The position numbers and the translations under genes are program-made. A model generated the notes under the pieces. That model had not been told where the DNA came from, ran no database searches, and saw only the letters and a program-made list of their open reading frames with translations. Below, one piece after another: positions 42,405 through 53,280 of a stretch of 64,000 nt of DNA; within the stretch, counting starts at the first letter, position 1; every line of letters starts with the position of its first letter. Source of the stretch: Molanna angustata (taxonomy: Eukaryota; Arthropoda; Insecta; Trichoptera; Molannidae); the NCBI GenBank assembly GCA_963576475.1, contig OY754981.1, forward strand, positions 22,882,839 to 22,946,838, given 5' to 3'.

Positions 42405-42660
42405 ACGGAGACTCAATAGTTTGATACTTTATCTCCAAACATACAAACTATCATCCTGTTTTCATATTCTGGGTAAGAAAAAAAAAAAAATCTGGGTAAG
42501 ATAGGTACTTTCCTATCCTGACATACATACCTACATACATGTGTTTTATAGAAAACAAAATATCTTTTACTTTAAGTTTTGTACGTATACTTCAATTATA
42601 CATACTATCGCCATCGACAGTTGGATCTCATGTGTAACATGCAACTAGTCTTCATAGTTG
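42405..42660 (-). repeat. Repeat X, minus strand
   Basis: Minus-strand order: ACTAGTTGCATGTTACACAT, CCAACTGTCGATGGCGATAG, TATTTTGTTTTCTATAAAAC, CAGAATATGAAAACAGGATG, AGATAAAGTATCAAACTATT, GTCTCCGTAGATATTG. It abuts the truncated Penelope-like frame. An A-run duplication of TCTGGGTAAG is present at 42467-42498. Confidence 0.7.
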
Positions 42661-42682
42661 TATTATATCTTAGTATATTACG

Positions 42683-42735
42683 GAACTCCATGTGATAATT
42701 ATATCCATGATACCGAATCATGAGGGTTTTGATTT
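42683..42735 (+). repeat. Fragment of the 57.5-kb TIR element
   Basis: GGAACTCCATGTGATAATTA, TATCCATGATAC and GGGTTTTGATTT match the right end of 57493-58390. Confidence 0.55.
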
Positions 42736-42739
42736 ATTT

Positions 42740-43244
42740 ATCTATCGTATGACAATGTGAATTTGCAATACATTAAAAAAGGGATTCCTGAATATTATTT
42801 TGTTGTTTAACTTGTTTACGATGTGTTCGAATGTATACGAAGCCAAGAAATTAAAGAAGCCAAGCCCTGGTGCTCTCCTCCCTTAAATCGTCCTGGATAC
42901 TGAAGTTATATCAGTTGATATTATTCAAAATAAATTTATTAATAGTTTCGATTATTATTGAAAGAAAAAGATTTCAAAATGCAGCGTAATCTTGGCACGC
43001 GTAATAACTTTTCTCATCTGAATATTTTTAATTTACATGCAACAAAACACAGCACAGTCTTAGTACAAGTACAGTCTTAGGCAAAACAATCTTGTTCAAC
43101 AAAATATATTGTTAAGGGAATCAAACAAAGGTACGGATTATAAACATCACACTTTTTTTCATATAAAAAAAATAATGTTGATTAAAGATTGTTTAGTAAT
43201 ACATAAATAACTATTTTTTATTTTTATATCAAAATTCAAACACA
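42740..43244. other. AT-rich DNA, nothing recognised
   Basis: No supported feature. Confidence 0.45.
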
Positions 43245-43424
43245 TCAATAGAGACGGAGTTGGAATACTATAGGAGAACGGGAAAATAAAGACACTTACG
43301 TAATTGGTGAACGTTGCGCAAGCGTGTGAATTGATCGCGTAAAACAACCTATGACAGGTCGCAAAACCTGTAGTGCCTTCATTTCCCGGTTCTCCCATAA
43401 TATTCCAAGTTCGTTTCTATTGAG
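43245..43424. mobile_element. Complete 180-bp MITE
   Basis: TCAATAGAGACGGAGTTGGA and the following ATACTATAGGAGAACGGGAA are mirrored by TTTCCCGGTTCTCCCATAAT and ATTCCAAGTTCGTTTCTATT. The arms are about 43 bp. The core has GTTGCGCAAGCGTGTGAATT and CTATGACAGGTCGCAAAAC. No coding capacity. The related, longer copy is 25661-26114. Confidence 0.8.
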
Positions 43425-43459
43425 TTATTAAAAAATTCTCATAAATAATCATTGATTTC

Positions 43460-43740
43460 CAAAAATATATTTATTTGTTTATTCAACACATTTTTGTACA
43501 TGCATATATGTTTTTACATTGTACACATGATGGACAATAAGTCCATCATGTGTACAATGCCTCCAGGCAATAATCCTGGAGGCATTTGCTTCCAGTGAAA
43601 TACCTTCTAATAATTTCATTATTTTCTTATAAAAGAGGCATCTCCCTGTCTCCATAAAATTAAAAATATATAATTTTAGGAAATATTTTACTAAAGAATA
43701 CAACATTTAAGTATTCTTCAATATTAAAATGAACGCAATT
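43460..43740 (-). repeat. LINE-tail-like repeat with two overlapping hairpins
   Basis: CATTGTACACATGATGGAC (43517-43535) pairs perfectly with 43541-43559, loop AATAA. AATGCCTCCAGG (43556-43567) pairs perfectly with CCTGGAGGCATT (43575-43586). They share AATG at 43556-43559, so both cannot form fully at once. The TTTATTTGTTTATT start and GTACA motif resemble the CR1-type 3' tails, so this is probably an extended tail of that family on the minus strand. Confidence 0.6.
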
Positions 43741-44440
43741 CATCGAATGTTTGTGCTAAAACCAATTACAAACATGTACGTCAACGCTGGTCAGAAAAAT
43801 ACACATTAATACATAATACCTCGCGAACTGATTTTGTTAACAACGGTTCAAGAATTTAATACAATATATAAGTATTTTTGACTTCTTTACAAGTCAGCCA
43901 GCTCTGTTTGATTAATATTATTAACCGCAAATTCCAGCATGCCTTGCATATTCTAGAAAGACGAGATGGAGAGATGCTGCAAAGAGTGTTGGCGGTCTTA
44001 GATTACGTACAACAGACAGAATATCTATCTCTTCAGCCGTAGATGGGTGAGTAAATGTTCCCACTTGATATGCTAATTTAATTCATCCATTCCCATTTCC
44101 TTTACAACAGCTTGTATCTTCTTCATTCGCAACACTTTCATGACTCTCTGATACTGAAAAAAGTTAATTAATAACTTACGGTTGCATTGATATAGCTCCC
44201 AGTAGCACACCGTCATATTTCGCATACAAAAATATCTCTATATAAACAAAATATTTGTTGATAAACAGATTTATATATACTTTTTTAGTTATTATGAATA
44301 CTTAATTTGTGCGCCTTCAAAATAAAATCACCAAGAAGCACATTATAAAACGATTATAATTCAACATACATTTTATTACATTAATCTTACTTGAATGATA
44401 AATTCATATTTATTTATACATTTTTTAATGATATTCTATT
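43741..44440. other. AT-rich DNA, nothing recognised
   Basis: No supported feature in about 700 bp. Confidence 0.45.
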
Positions 44441-44442
44441 TG

Positions 44443-45075
44443 TAGAATAAACGCGGTTGAAATGAGGTAACTTAGACAAATGTGTGGTAAAACGATGTAT
44501 GATAGAATAAGAAATGAGGATAAGAGAAGCGCAAAATTTTCAGCGTGATGGAAGATTGGAAAAAGATATTGAAAGAAGAGTAACGACAGGCAATAGAGTG
44601 AATGGTGCATTAAGGTTTGTAATGGCTGACCCAATTATTTAGAGGCAAGCAAAACTCGCGATACATAATAATAATGTCGTACCGACTCTAATGTATGCTA
44701 GTAAGACATGGACATGGCAGAAGTCGTATGATAGTAGAATTAACGCGGTTGAAATGAGGTCATTAATACGAATGTGTGGTAAGACGATGCACGATAGAAT
44801 AAGAAATGAGGATATAAGACGAGAATGAATAATTGAAAGAGATATCGTAAGGAAGATGAAAATAAATTCCCTACGGTGGGTTGGCCACGTAGAAAAAAAA
44901 AGTGATGGCCGTCTGACAAAAAAAGACTGATAAAAGAGAATCGAAAACTAGAGGTCGGCAAGGAATAGTTGGTACGATCACATAAATAGAAATTTGAAAG
45001 CTGGAGACGTAGAAGAAAAAGGAACAGAATATGGCGTTCAGTTATCTCTGGCTACCCCAAATTGGGAAACAGGTA
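44443..45075 (+). pseudogene. VLSAYPK-family LINE C-terminus, partly duplicated and decayed
   Basis: Two start points of the same region are visible: AATAAACGCGGTTGAAATGA at 44448 and AATTAACGCGGTTGAAATGA at 44736. Between them lies a stretch like 46158-46330 (GACATTGAAAGAAGAGT-like, GTAATGGCTGACCC, GTCGTACCGACTCTAATGTA). The translated pieces, PTLMYASKTWTWQKSYDSRI and MHDRIRNEDIRRE, carry frameshifts and stops. The end GAGACGTAGAAGAAAAAGG, GCTACCCCAAATTGGGAAAC corresponds to the VLSAYPK terminus. It is dead. Confidence 0.65.
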
Positions 45076-45179
45076 GGTACATTAAAATACGAAAAATGAA
45101 AATAGCAAAAAAAAGGATAGGAAAGGACAAGGAGAGGATATATACATACACAAACGGAAATATTCTTTTTTTTACGGCG

Positions 45180-45566
45180 TTGGCCCATTTACTAATGATA
45201 TTAATAACAATTAAGCACTACAAATAATAACACTCAATTATTATTATTACCATTATACACTTCCTCAAAAGAATTAGCAGATCAATGCGTAAATTGTAAA
45301 TGATTTAAAAGAGCAAAATAAAATGCAACAAACGCATCATCAAGCTTTCAGTTCACCCATCCAGATACTTAACATATCAAAGGATTAGGCTCTGAGGAGG
45401 TCACTATACTACCTAACAATCCTACTGATTCCCGAATATTAACGTTTAAAAAATCTTTAACGATTCTATATGTATTCATTATTACCGTTTTTTGCATTTT
45501 TATTATTAAGTTTTTCGATAAATCTATAATCTCTAAATTACGGACTAACGATTTTGGAATGATTTA
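45180..45566 (-). repeat. Inverted counterpart of 24291-24678
   Basis: The reverse complement matches 24291-24678 over about 385 bp with few differences. It directly follows the LINE fragment at 44443-45075. Confidence 0.8.
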
Positions 45567-45569
45567 ATA

Positions 45570-46157
45570 AATTTTTTTTTGTGAAATTATATAAATTTCC
45601 TTAAAAGGATATGGCAAAGGGATTTCATTATATTTGCCTTTGTTTAATTATCGTGGACTTAGTATATTTTCAAATTCATTGTCCTTCGGGTTCAGGAGTT
45701 AATAAAGATTCGTCTTAATCAGTCTTTCTTAGATTAAAATGGCTTATTTAAAGAGAAGTTTGATTACTTTTTTGTTTGAGTTGAGTGGAGTTCTCGGAAT
45801 CGATGTTTCAGATATGAAAAATAACTTTCAATTTTAGTCCAATCAAAAGCTGAGCCGAAAAACATTTCGACAATATTTGAATTATCATCAACGGTGAGAT
45901 AGAAAATATTATTTAATTTCTCTCTAAACGTCGAACCTCTGGATGAAACGAAAGATTACAATTTATTAATAATTATGACAATTTAAATTTGATTCCGCTT
46001 TCAAACGTGGGTTGAGGAAATCCGTTGATATTAAAATGGACCTATGATGAAAATCAATTATGGCTTCGTTTGCTTTTAAAACCTTATTAATTAAAGTATT
46101 GGAATACTTCTATATGCAGAGCTAATAAGATACAACGGAATGGACGGAACGGACGAC
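45570..46157. other. AT-rich DNA, nothing recognised
   Basis: No supported feature. Confidence 0.45.
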
Positions 46158-46770
46158 TCGATAAAGAGATCGAAAGAAGAGTTATGGCAGGAAACAGAGT
46201 GAATGGAGCACTAAGACCAATTATGAATGATCGCAACATATCAAAGGATGCCAAAGTTGCCATTCATAATGCCATCGTAGTGCCAACCCTGACGTATGCA
46301 AGTGAAACCTGGACATGGCAGAAGACGCATGAAAGTAGAATAAATGCAGTTGAAATGAGATCGTTAAGAAGGATTTGTAATAGAACGATGTATGACCGGG
46401 TAAGAAACGAGGATATAAGGAAAGAATGTAAGATGAAGAAAGATGTCATTACTAGAATGAAAGTGAACACATTGAGATGGTTTGGTCACATGGGGAGAAT
46501 GAATGAGGAGCGCCTGACGAAGAAAATATACAGAGCGGAAAGAAATGGAATGAGAGGTCGGGGACGCCCAAGAAAGGGATGGCACGACCATGTGAACGAA
46601 ATTTTGAAAGACGGAAATGTTAGAAGTGTGAGCAATAGACGAACATGTATGAGACGATGCATGAATGTGGACGAGGCGAGGGATGCGTGCCAGGATAGAA
46701 AAATGTGGCGTTCGGTTCTCTCTGCCTACCCCGCAAGGGACATGGCGTGATGGTATGTATGTATGTATAA
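46158..46770 (+). pseudogene. LINE ORF2 C-terminus (RTE-like), best copy of its family
   Basis: A 197-codon open frame: LDKEIERRVMAGNRVNGALR, VPTLTYASETWTWQKTHESR, AVEMRSLRRICNRTMYDRVR, TLRWFGHMGRMNEERLTKKI, RGRGRPRKGWHDHVNEILKD and RTCMRRCMNVDEARDACQDR, ending near SVLSAYPARDMA. The tail is GGCGTGATGGTATGTATGTA. The SETWT, LRWFGHMGRM and GRGRPRKGW blocks are the conserved post-RT region of RTE-related LINEs. The palm and endonuclease are missing. The absence of stops makes this the reference copy for the fragments at 2190, 44443, 58745 and 63545. Confidence 0.78.
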
Positions 46771-46937
46771 TAAGATACCTATATTTTGGCAAACGCAAAC
46801 ACTCTCAGGTGCCAGATTAACCTTTTTCGTACCTATATTCAACGAGAAAGATTGATCAAAAAACTACTTCGTCTTCTACGTTAAGTAGACCTGTTGGTCT
46901 ATAATTCAAAAACTTCTTCAGACTGTTTTTTTTTCAT

Positions 46938-47065
46938 TCTTGGACATAGACATCCCCCTTGATCCTCCACTACTCCCTGTCTTGGGCATACTGCATCCAT
47001 CTCCCTCCGGCACATTTCTTGATGTCATCAGACCGCCTTGCCTGGGGTCTGCCGACACCTCTTAT
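46938..47065 (-). pseudogene. RTE-type LINE C-terminal scrap
   Basis: Minus strand: GVGRPQARRSDDIKKCAGGR, WMQYAQDREWWRIKG, DVYVQEW. Same region as 3617-4204 (VGRPPLRWRDDIV; WMQAAQDRAKWREMEEAFVQ). About 42 codons remain. Confidence 0.65.
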
Positions 47066-47069
47066 TCAA

Positions 47070-47388
47070 AAACTAATAATAGTAAATTTTATTTAGACGT
47101 AAAAACTTTTATAAAAATTAATACATCTAGTATAAACTAAAAGTATATAAAAATATTTTTATTTGGATTTTTAATTATAAAAACATGTAAAACTATAGAG
47201 AACATTAATAGTTTTTAACTATGTATTCAGCACCTAGCCTACGAAAGGTGACAAGACTTGTGGTTTCTTTTGTGTTTGGTGGTAAACTATTATAATATAT
47301 TTTGAGACCTTTATGGTATAAATTTTTTTATGTACTTGTTGAATTATTATTAGTCCCAATCGAATTTTTATTGTTGTGTTTGTTACAT
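47070..47388. other. AT-rich flank of the LTR retrotransposon
   Basis: No supported feature. It ends in TACAT (47384-47388), the left target duplication. Confidence 0.6.
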
Positions 47389-48002
47389 TGTAACGGACGA
47401 GATTGGATTAGGTTTAAGTTATGAAATGTATCGCGGAAAAATAAAGCCAATGTGCCTGACTCTGATTATATTGTATTATATTGTAATGTAACTGGGTAGC
47501 GGCGAGGATACATGTGTAGGGCCTAGCCGGGAAATGGTGAAAGTCGTTCGGCCGCCGGCGGATACCCGCCGCGGTACACGACTGCACACCCCCGCGCAGA
47601 CCGACTAGCATGCCTCACCGCGCCCGAAAATCGTTGTACCGCCGGCCGCTCATTGACCGGCGGCAATATATAAATATACGGCACATTGTGCAAAATATAT
47701 GTTCTTTCATACCACTACCTGCGTTTATAATTTATCTCTTGACTCGACGCTGCCTGAACCTGCTTGGAATACGGAACACTCGACGACCCTGCCTGAACCT
47801 GGACTACCATTTTGAACTGGAATCAACCACCGACGGAAGCATTCATCCCGAATATCTCTTCTACATAGTATACGAGTCGTATACTGTGTAGCGAGCTGCT
47901 GGAGCTACGTGGAGACGACGAGGCGATCCACGGTGAAGAGGCGAGCCACCGCCTTAAATAAAATAAAGTGCTGCGTTCGGCTAACCACTGCCGTCCGTAA
48001 CA
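47389..48002 (+). repeat. 5' LTR of the BEL/Pao element
   Basis: Starts TGTAACGGACGAGATTGG and ends GCCGTCCGTAACA. A TATA-like TATATAAATATA lies at 47667-47678, and AATAAA polyadenylation signals at 47957-47962 and 47962-47967. The predicted U3/R boundary therefore falls around 47700. The 93-codon frame inside is present in both LTRs and is not thought to be a gene. Confidence 0.95.
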
Positions 48003-48006
48003 TTTT

Positions 48007-48025
48007 TGGTCCTTCGAGCGCCGGA
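48007..48025 (+). promoter_or_regulatory. Primer-binding site
   Basis: TGGTCCTTCGAGCGCCGGA lies four bases after the 5' LTR, the position where a tRNA 3' end anneals to prime minus-strand synthesis. I did not determine which tRNA. Confidence 0.6.
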
Positions 48026-48057
48026 TCGATCTTCATCCAGTGTGTATAATCGCCAAG

Positions 48058-51000
48058 ATGACTCCATCGTTGAGAAGCGGGAAAAATGCTGCCAAGGAGC
48101 TGGAAGAAGATGTCTCCGACAACGACTCGACGCACACAGTCGAGACAACGAGCGAGGACACCATCGTACAGCTACGGAAGGTTATCCGTGAACAAAAAGT
48201 TCAACTGGAACGACAGCAGAAGCAGATGAACGAGATCCTGAAAGCACGCACGGCCGGACCCGACCATGCAGCACCAGGAACATCCAATGCAGACCACGTC
48301 ACGCCGGAGCCAACCGCTGAGACCGAGGCCTCCAGGCGAACGCGAGAATGGGCGACAAAAGAATCGGATCGGATGGCGTTCTTCACAGTCGCCTTCAACG
48401 AAGCCTGGCGGGTAGCGTCAGCACCCGACAGCTGCCCGTCACCCGAGCAAGAGACCCGCAGTAACAATACGCCAAGGCACAATACGTGTATGGCGAGAGA
48501 CAGTACGGCGGTAGCCCTGCCGCTGTTCTCCGGAGACGCCATGGACTGGCGTAACTTCAAAAGTCAGTGGGATCAGTCGACTCAACTGTGCAACCTGACC
48601 GACGCAGAGAACATCCTCCGGCTGCGACAAGCGTTGACCGGAAAAGCGCACGAAGTCGTCTCAGCACTGTTGACCGACGCAAAAAACATACCCGAAATAA
48701 TGGACAGGCTAGAAAAAAACTTCGGTCACCCCCAGATGATAGTGGGTGCGATGGTGGACAGGCTGCGCAGAATACCGCGCATCGCAGAGCCAGCATCCAT
48801 GGACACGTTGCGGGACTTCGCATTGGCCGTGAGCAACGTGGTTTCGACAATCAGAGGGGTCGACAAGACGTACTTGATAGCACCTCAACTACTGGAAGAG
48901 ATAGTAGCGAAGCTACCGATCTACGTGCAGCTGATGTGGTTCGATACAGGAAGAAATAGAACCACCAAAGCGACCACCCAAGAGCTGTCACAGTGGCTAG
49001 ACGGATTGTGCAATGCGGCGCCGAACATGGGCAGTCTACGCTCAGGTAAACCGGCAAAACGAGATGCGCAACGTCGAGACGGAAACGCCACTGTCCACCA
49101 CGTAGTAGAGGAAAAGAAAAATACACCGGCCTGTGACTTGTGCAATGAGTTACACCCGCTGTACGATTGTGCAATATTTCGGGAAAAAAGTGTAAACGAA
49201 CGTTGGACATACACGAAAAGCAAGCGATTATGTGCCGTATGTCTACTTGCCGGCCACAGAGCGAAGTTCTGCAAGAAGAAGAGGAAATGTGGTATCGAAG
49301 GATGCGACATGCCGCACCACCACCTACTCCACAACCCTCGCAACAACAACGCTGCGCCGACAGAGAGTGTGTGCAATAATATTGCACGAGACGGCTTGGA
49401 AACAGAGACGCTCCTGAAAATACTCCCGGTGACAGTGAACGGGCCAACCGGAGAAGTGAAAATACACGCACTTCTCGACGAAGGGTCAACAATCACCTTG
49501 GTAGACGCAGCAGTGGCACGCGAAGTCGGCGTCGACGGACCGGCACGACAGCTGAGATTACGCGGGGCAGGCGGAATGCATACCGACGTTCAATCACGCC
49601 GGGTGCGACTGAAAGTAACGGGCGACAGCCATCAATACACAGTCGCTGCCTACACCGTCAAGGATCTACGGCTACCACACTCGCTGATGATGAACGCCAG
49701 CGCGTGCAATGGCCGCTCGGGAGCGTCGAGACGCACCACACTGCCGCAGATGCTGCTAGGGCAAGACAATGCCCACCTAATTGTATCCCGCGAAGTACGG
49801 GAAAACGGAGGCGCACGGATTGCGTCACGCACTGCCCTTGGATGGACGGTGCACGGCGGCGGCGGACCAGCGCACGAAGAAGTTGCACAACATACCGTCG
49901 CTTGCACTATCGCCGCCCAATATCGGGAACTGAACGAGTTGGTGAAATGGAGCTTCTCGGTGGACGCACTGGGAGTCACCGCCGCCGCCCGTGAACGGGA
50001 AGAAGACAAAAAGGCTGTGACAATCATGCGAGAAACGACGAGACGATTACCAGAGGGACGGTGGGAGACCGGCCTTCTGTGGCGAAACGAAAACTCACAC
50101 CTGCCCGACAACAAGAATTGCGCAATAAATCGGCTTGCGCAATTAGAGAAAAAATTAAAAGCCGATGATAAAATGGCGAACGCATACCGCGAGAAAATGA
50201 AAGACCTTCTCGCCAAGGGGTATGCACGCCCATTGGCTGCCGATGAAGCTGTCACGGCAAATCGGAAATGGTATCTGCCTCACTTCGCGGTCATCAACCC
50301 GAAGAAACCCGGGAAGCTGCGCATTGTCTTCGACGCCGCCAGCAAGTACAAAGGAACGTCACTGAACGACACCCTGCTCGCTGGACCGGACCTCTTATCA
50401 TCGCTGCTCGGCAATGTTCTACGTTTTCGCGAAGGAAAGATCGCCGTCGCCGCAGACATCAAGGAGATGTTTCTGCGAATTAAAATCAAGAGGGAAGACC
50501 AGGCGGCTCAGCTATTCCTGTGGAGAGACACCCCCGGAAAACAGCCCAGCACCTTCGTCCTGACATCCATGATGTTCGGGGCGAAATGTTCGCCGAGCAG
50601 CGCGCAATATGTTCGCGAACAGATCGCCGAAATGTACCAGGCGACGCACCCGAAAGCTGCAATGGCGATCCGGAAGAAATTTTACATGGACGATTATCTG
50701 GACGCAGCCGACACGCCAGGCGAAGCCGAAACCTTGGCAAAGAGCGTAAGCGCCCTCCTCAAAAGCGGCGGATTCGAACTCGCCAACTGGGCGTCAAACT
50801 GCGAATCCGTCCTAGGAGACATACCTAGACACAAGAGAGCGCCGGCCGCCGTAGATATCATCACTTGCGGCGAGTCCACGGAACGCGTCCTCGGAGTCCG
50901 CTGGGACCCGAAACGAGACGAAATATCATGTACGTTCGATCATCTACTGGGGGATTGCGACGAACACCCGACAAAGAGGAAAGTCCTGGCGGAGACCATG

Positions 51001-53256
51001 AAAATATTTGATCCGCTCGGCATTGCCTCATGCCTCACCGTGCGAGCCAAGGCCCTCCTACAAAGAATATGGAGGTCTAACATAGACTGGGACGATACTC
51101 TATGGCCGGAACACCTGTACGAGTGGCAGGCCCTGCGAGCAGCGCTGAGCACCGCCCATTGCGTGATTCCCAGGTGTTGCCGATGGTATCCCAACGCACG
51201 GAGGACCCTACACGTCTTCAGCGACGCATCCGAAACGGCGTATTGCGCCGTCGCCTATATGGTAGAAGGTACGCCAACCGACACTCGAGTAACCTTCCTC
51301 ACGAGCAAATGCAAAGTGACACCGCTACGGCCGCTATCGATACCGCGCCTCGAGCTACAAGGGGCTCTCATAGCGGCCAGACTAGCCGCCACCGTGAGGA
51401 GGGAGTGCGAGAAGCCGATCGAGGAGACGGTGCACTGGACCGACTCAACGACAGTGTTGCAATGGCTGAGGACCGACCCGCGGTCATACTCAACATTTGT
51501 CGCCAATAGACTGGGCGAAATAGACGAGCTGACAGACATCAAAAGCTGGCGGTGGGTGCCGACCGCACTCAACCCTGCCGACCTTGGCACCAGATGCCAA
51601 GAGATGCCCGACCTCCGACCTGATGGCATGTGGTTCGGAGGCCCCGGGTTCCTGAAGAAACCACCCACTCAATGGCCCGTAGAAAGGAGGACCCACGTAC
51701 GACACAACGAAGTCGAGATGGAGGTGCGGCCGCAGACCGTCTTGGTGACGTCACAGCTGCGCGGTCGCGACAAGAGCCTTCCCGACATAGCGAGATTCTC
51801 ATCGTGGATTCGCCTAATCAGAACAACGGCCTGGGCAGTGAGATTCACCGAACGATGCCGGCAGAGGGGGCCTGGCGGGCCCGAACTCACATCAGCCGAG
51901 ATTGCACAAGCAGAACGAAGATGGGTTGCGCAATGTCAAGACGATAACTTTTTCGAAGACGTGGGCCCGTTACGACGGGGGGAGCCGATAAAGGCCAGCA
52001 GCCGATTGAATATGCTGAAGCCCTACGTCGACGAAGAAGGAATACTGCGAATGGGCACGCGACTCAACGCGCTCAGTGAGATAGCGCGCGGCGTACAAGC
52101 GCCGATCATCCTGGACGGGACACACCCATATACTCGACTCTTAATAAGGCAGCATCATGAACGCGCCCAACACGCAGGAGTCGAAAGAACGATGGCCGAC
52201 CTGAGAGCCTCGTTCATGATCATCCGTATGAGAACGACGGTGCGAAAGGTGCTACACGAATGCTTACGCTGCCGACAAGCGCGAGCGAGACCGTCACCAC
52301 CAATGATGAGCCAACTACCGCCGGGACGGCTTGCCCACCACGAGAGGCCCTTCACCCACTGCGGCCTCGACATATTTGGGCCGATGATGGTCGCCGTCGG
52401 GCGGCGCAGAGAAAAGCGCTACGGCGCTCTGTTCACGTGTATGGTGACTCGAGCCATTCACATAGAAGTCACCTCATCGCTCAGCACCGACGCCACGATA
52501 ATGGCAATCAGACGAATGACTGCGAGACGCGGTCAACCGAAAGTTTTCTACACCGACAACGGAACCAACTTCAAAGGCGCCGACAATGAAATTCGGGACG
52601 CCTTCGCAGATATGCAATCAGACAAGCGGATGGCCGCTGAGTTGGCAAACCGCCGCATAGAGTGGCGTTTCAATACGCCTTCGGCGCCGCACACTGGAGG
52701 CGCCTGGGAGCGTTTAGTGAGGTCTGTGAAGATCGCACTAACAGCCGCTTTGAAGGAGCGAGCACCGCGTGAAGAAACGCTATTAACAGCGATCGCGGAA
52801 GCGGAATACACCATCAATAATCGACCCCTAACACACGTATCGGCCGACCCAAGAGATGAGGAGCCCCTAACGCCTAATCACTTCTTGCTGGGATCGGCCG
52901 GACGAAGGCCGAACCTGTCAATCTACACGTCAGCACAGGAGGAAGTGTGCCTTCGTAAACAATGGAGGCTGGCGCAGCAGATAGCCGACATGTTCTGGCG
53001 GCGGTGGATACGAGAGTACCTACCTACGTTAGCCCAGAGAAGAAAATGGAGGGAACCGGTTGAACCCATCAAGACCGGCGACATAGTCATTGTGGTCGAC
53101 GCTTCCCAGCCACGCAATCACTGGCCGCGAGGCCGGGTGATCGAGGCGATCACCGCAGCAGATGGACAAGTACGCACCGTCCGCGTACAGACAGCCACCG
53201 GTACATACCTCAAGCCAGCCGTCAAAGTAGCAGTCCTTCCAATCACCGCCCGCTAA
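48058..53256 (+). CDS. BEL/Pao gag-pol polyprotein
   Basis: 1,732 codons, single frame, no stop or frameshift. I start at ATG 48058; the frame opens slightly earlier with a GTG that is unlikely to be used. A Gag region comes first (LPLFSGDAMDWRNFKSQWDQ from about residue 153), then zinc knuckles (C359 onwards; CX2CX4HX4C at 392-405). An aspartic protease follows with LLDEGST (D474). The reverse transcriptase spans about 700-900, with INPKKPGKLRIVFDA and catalytic YMDD at 876-879. RNase H follows with HVFSDASE (D1056), RLELQGA and WTDSTT. The integrase has an HHCC-type zinc domain (HHERAQHAG ... CLRCRQ, about 1366-1415) and catalytic D1438, D1500 and E1551. A DUF5641-like C-terminus follows (HWPRGRVIEA). 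Gag, protease, RT-RNase H, integrase order with YMDD and this C-terminus is typical of BEL/Pao. All catalytic residues are present, so the copy may be active. Confidence 0.96.
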   Translation: MTPSLRSGKNAAKELEEDVSDNDSTHTVETTSEDTIVQLRKVIREQKVQLERQQKQMNEILKARTAGPDHAAPGTSNADHVTPEPTAETEASRRTREWATKESDRMAFFTVAFNEAWRVASAPDSCPSPEQETRSNNTPRHNTCMARDSTAVALPLFSGDAMDWRNFKSQWDQSTQLCNLTDAENILRLRQALTGKAHEVVSALLTDAKNIPEIMDRLEKNFGHPQMIVGAMVDRLRRIPRIAEPASMDTLRDFALAVSNVVSTIRGVDKTYLIAPQLLEEIVAKLPIYVQLMWFDTGRNRTTKATTQELSQWLDGLCNAAPNMGSLRSGKPAKRDAQRRDGNATVHHVVEEKKNTPACDLCNELHPLYDCAIFREKSVNERWTYTKSKRLCAVCLLAGHRAKFCKKKRKCGIEGCDMPHHHLLHNPRNNNAAPTESVCNNIARDGLETETLLKILPVTVNGPTGEVKIHALLDEGSTITLVDAAVAREVGVDGPARQLRLRGAGGMHTDVQSRRVRLKVTGDSHQYTVAAYTVKDLRLPHSLMMNASACNGRSGASRRTTLPQMLLGQDNAHLIVSREVRENGGARIASRTALGWTVHGGGGPAHEEVAQHTVACTIAAQYRELNELVKWSFSVDALGVTAAAREREEDKKAVTIMRETTRRLPEGRWETGLLWRNENSHLPDNKNCAINRLAQLEKKLKADDKMANAYREKMKDLLAKGYARPLAADEAVTANRKWYLPHFAVINPKKPGKLRIVFDAASKYKGTSLNDTLLAGPDLLSSLLGNVLRFREGKIAVAADIKEMFLRIKIKREDQAAQLFLWRDTPGKQPSTFVLTSMMFGAKCSPSSAQYVREQIAEMYQATHPKAAMAIRKKFYMDDYLDAADTPGEAETLAKSVSALLKSGGFELANWASNCESVLGDIPRHKRAPAAVDIITCGESTERVLGVRWDPKRDEISCTFDHLLGDCDEHPTKRKVLAETMKIFDPLGIASCLTVRAKALLQRIWRSNIDWDDTLWPEHLYEWQALRAALSTAHCVIPRCCRWYPNARRTLHVFSDASETAYCAVAYMVEGTPTDTRVTFLTSKCKVTPLRPLSIPRLELQGALIAARLAATVRRECEKPIEETVHWTDSTTVLQWLRTDPRSYSTFVANRLGEIDELTDIKSWRWVPTALNPADLGTRCQEMPDLRPDGMWFGGPGFLKKPPTQWPVERRTHVRHNEVEMEVRPQTVLVTSQLRGRDKSLPDIARFSSWIRLIRTTAWAVRFTERCRQRGPGGPELTSAEIAQAERRWVAQCQDDNFFEDVGPLRRGEPIKASSRLNMLKPYVDEEGILRMGTRLNALSEIARGVQAPIILDGTHPYTRLLIRQHHERAQHAGVERTMADLRASFMIIRMRTTVRKVLHECLRCRQARARPSPPMMSQLPPGRLAHHERPFTHCGLDIFGPMMVAVGRRREKRYGALFTCMVTRAIHIEVTSSLSTDATIMAIRRMTARRGQPKVFYTDNGTNFKGADNEIRDAFADMQSDKRMAAELANRRIEWRFNTPSAPHTGGAWERLVRSVKIALTAALKERAPREETLLTAIAEAEYTINNRPLTHVSADPRDEEPLTPNHFLLGSAGRRPNLSIYTSAQEEVCLRKQWRLAQQIADMFWRRWIREYLPTLAQRRKWREPVEPIKTGDIVIVVDASQPRNHWPRGRVIEAITAADGQVRTVRVQTATGTYLKPAVKVAVLPITAR

Positions 53257-53280
53257 GAGACTAGTGCCGCGGAGCGACAC

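Noticed and set aside
47610..47891. 93-codon frame in each LTR as a gene
   Set aside because: It lies across the LTR promoter and transcribed leader, is duplicated only because the LTR is, and has no recognisable domain.
48040..48057. Upstream GTG start of the BEL/Pao polyprotein
   Set aside because: Eukaryotic initiation at GTG is unlikely, and an in-frame ATG lies 18 bases downstream at 48058.
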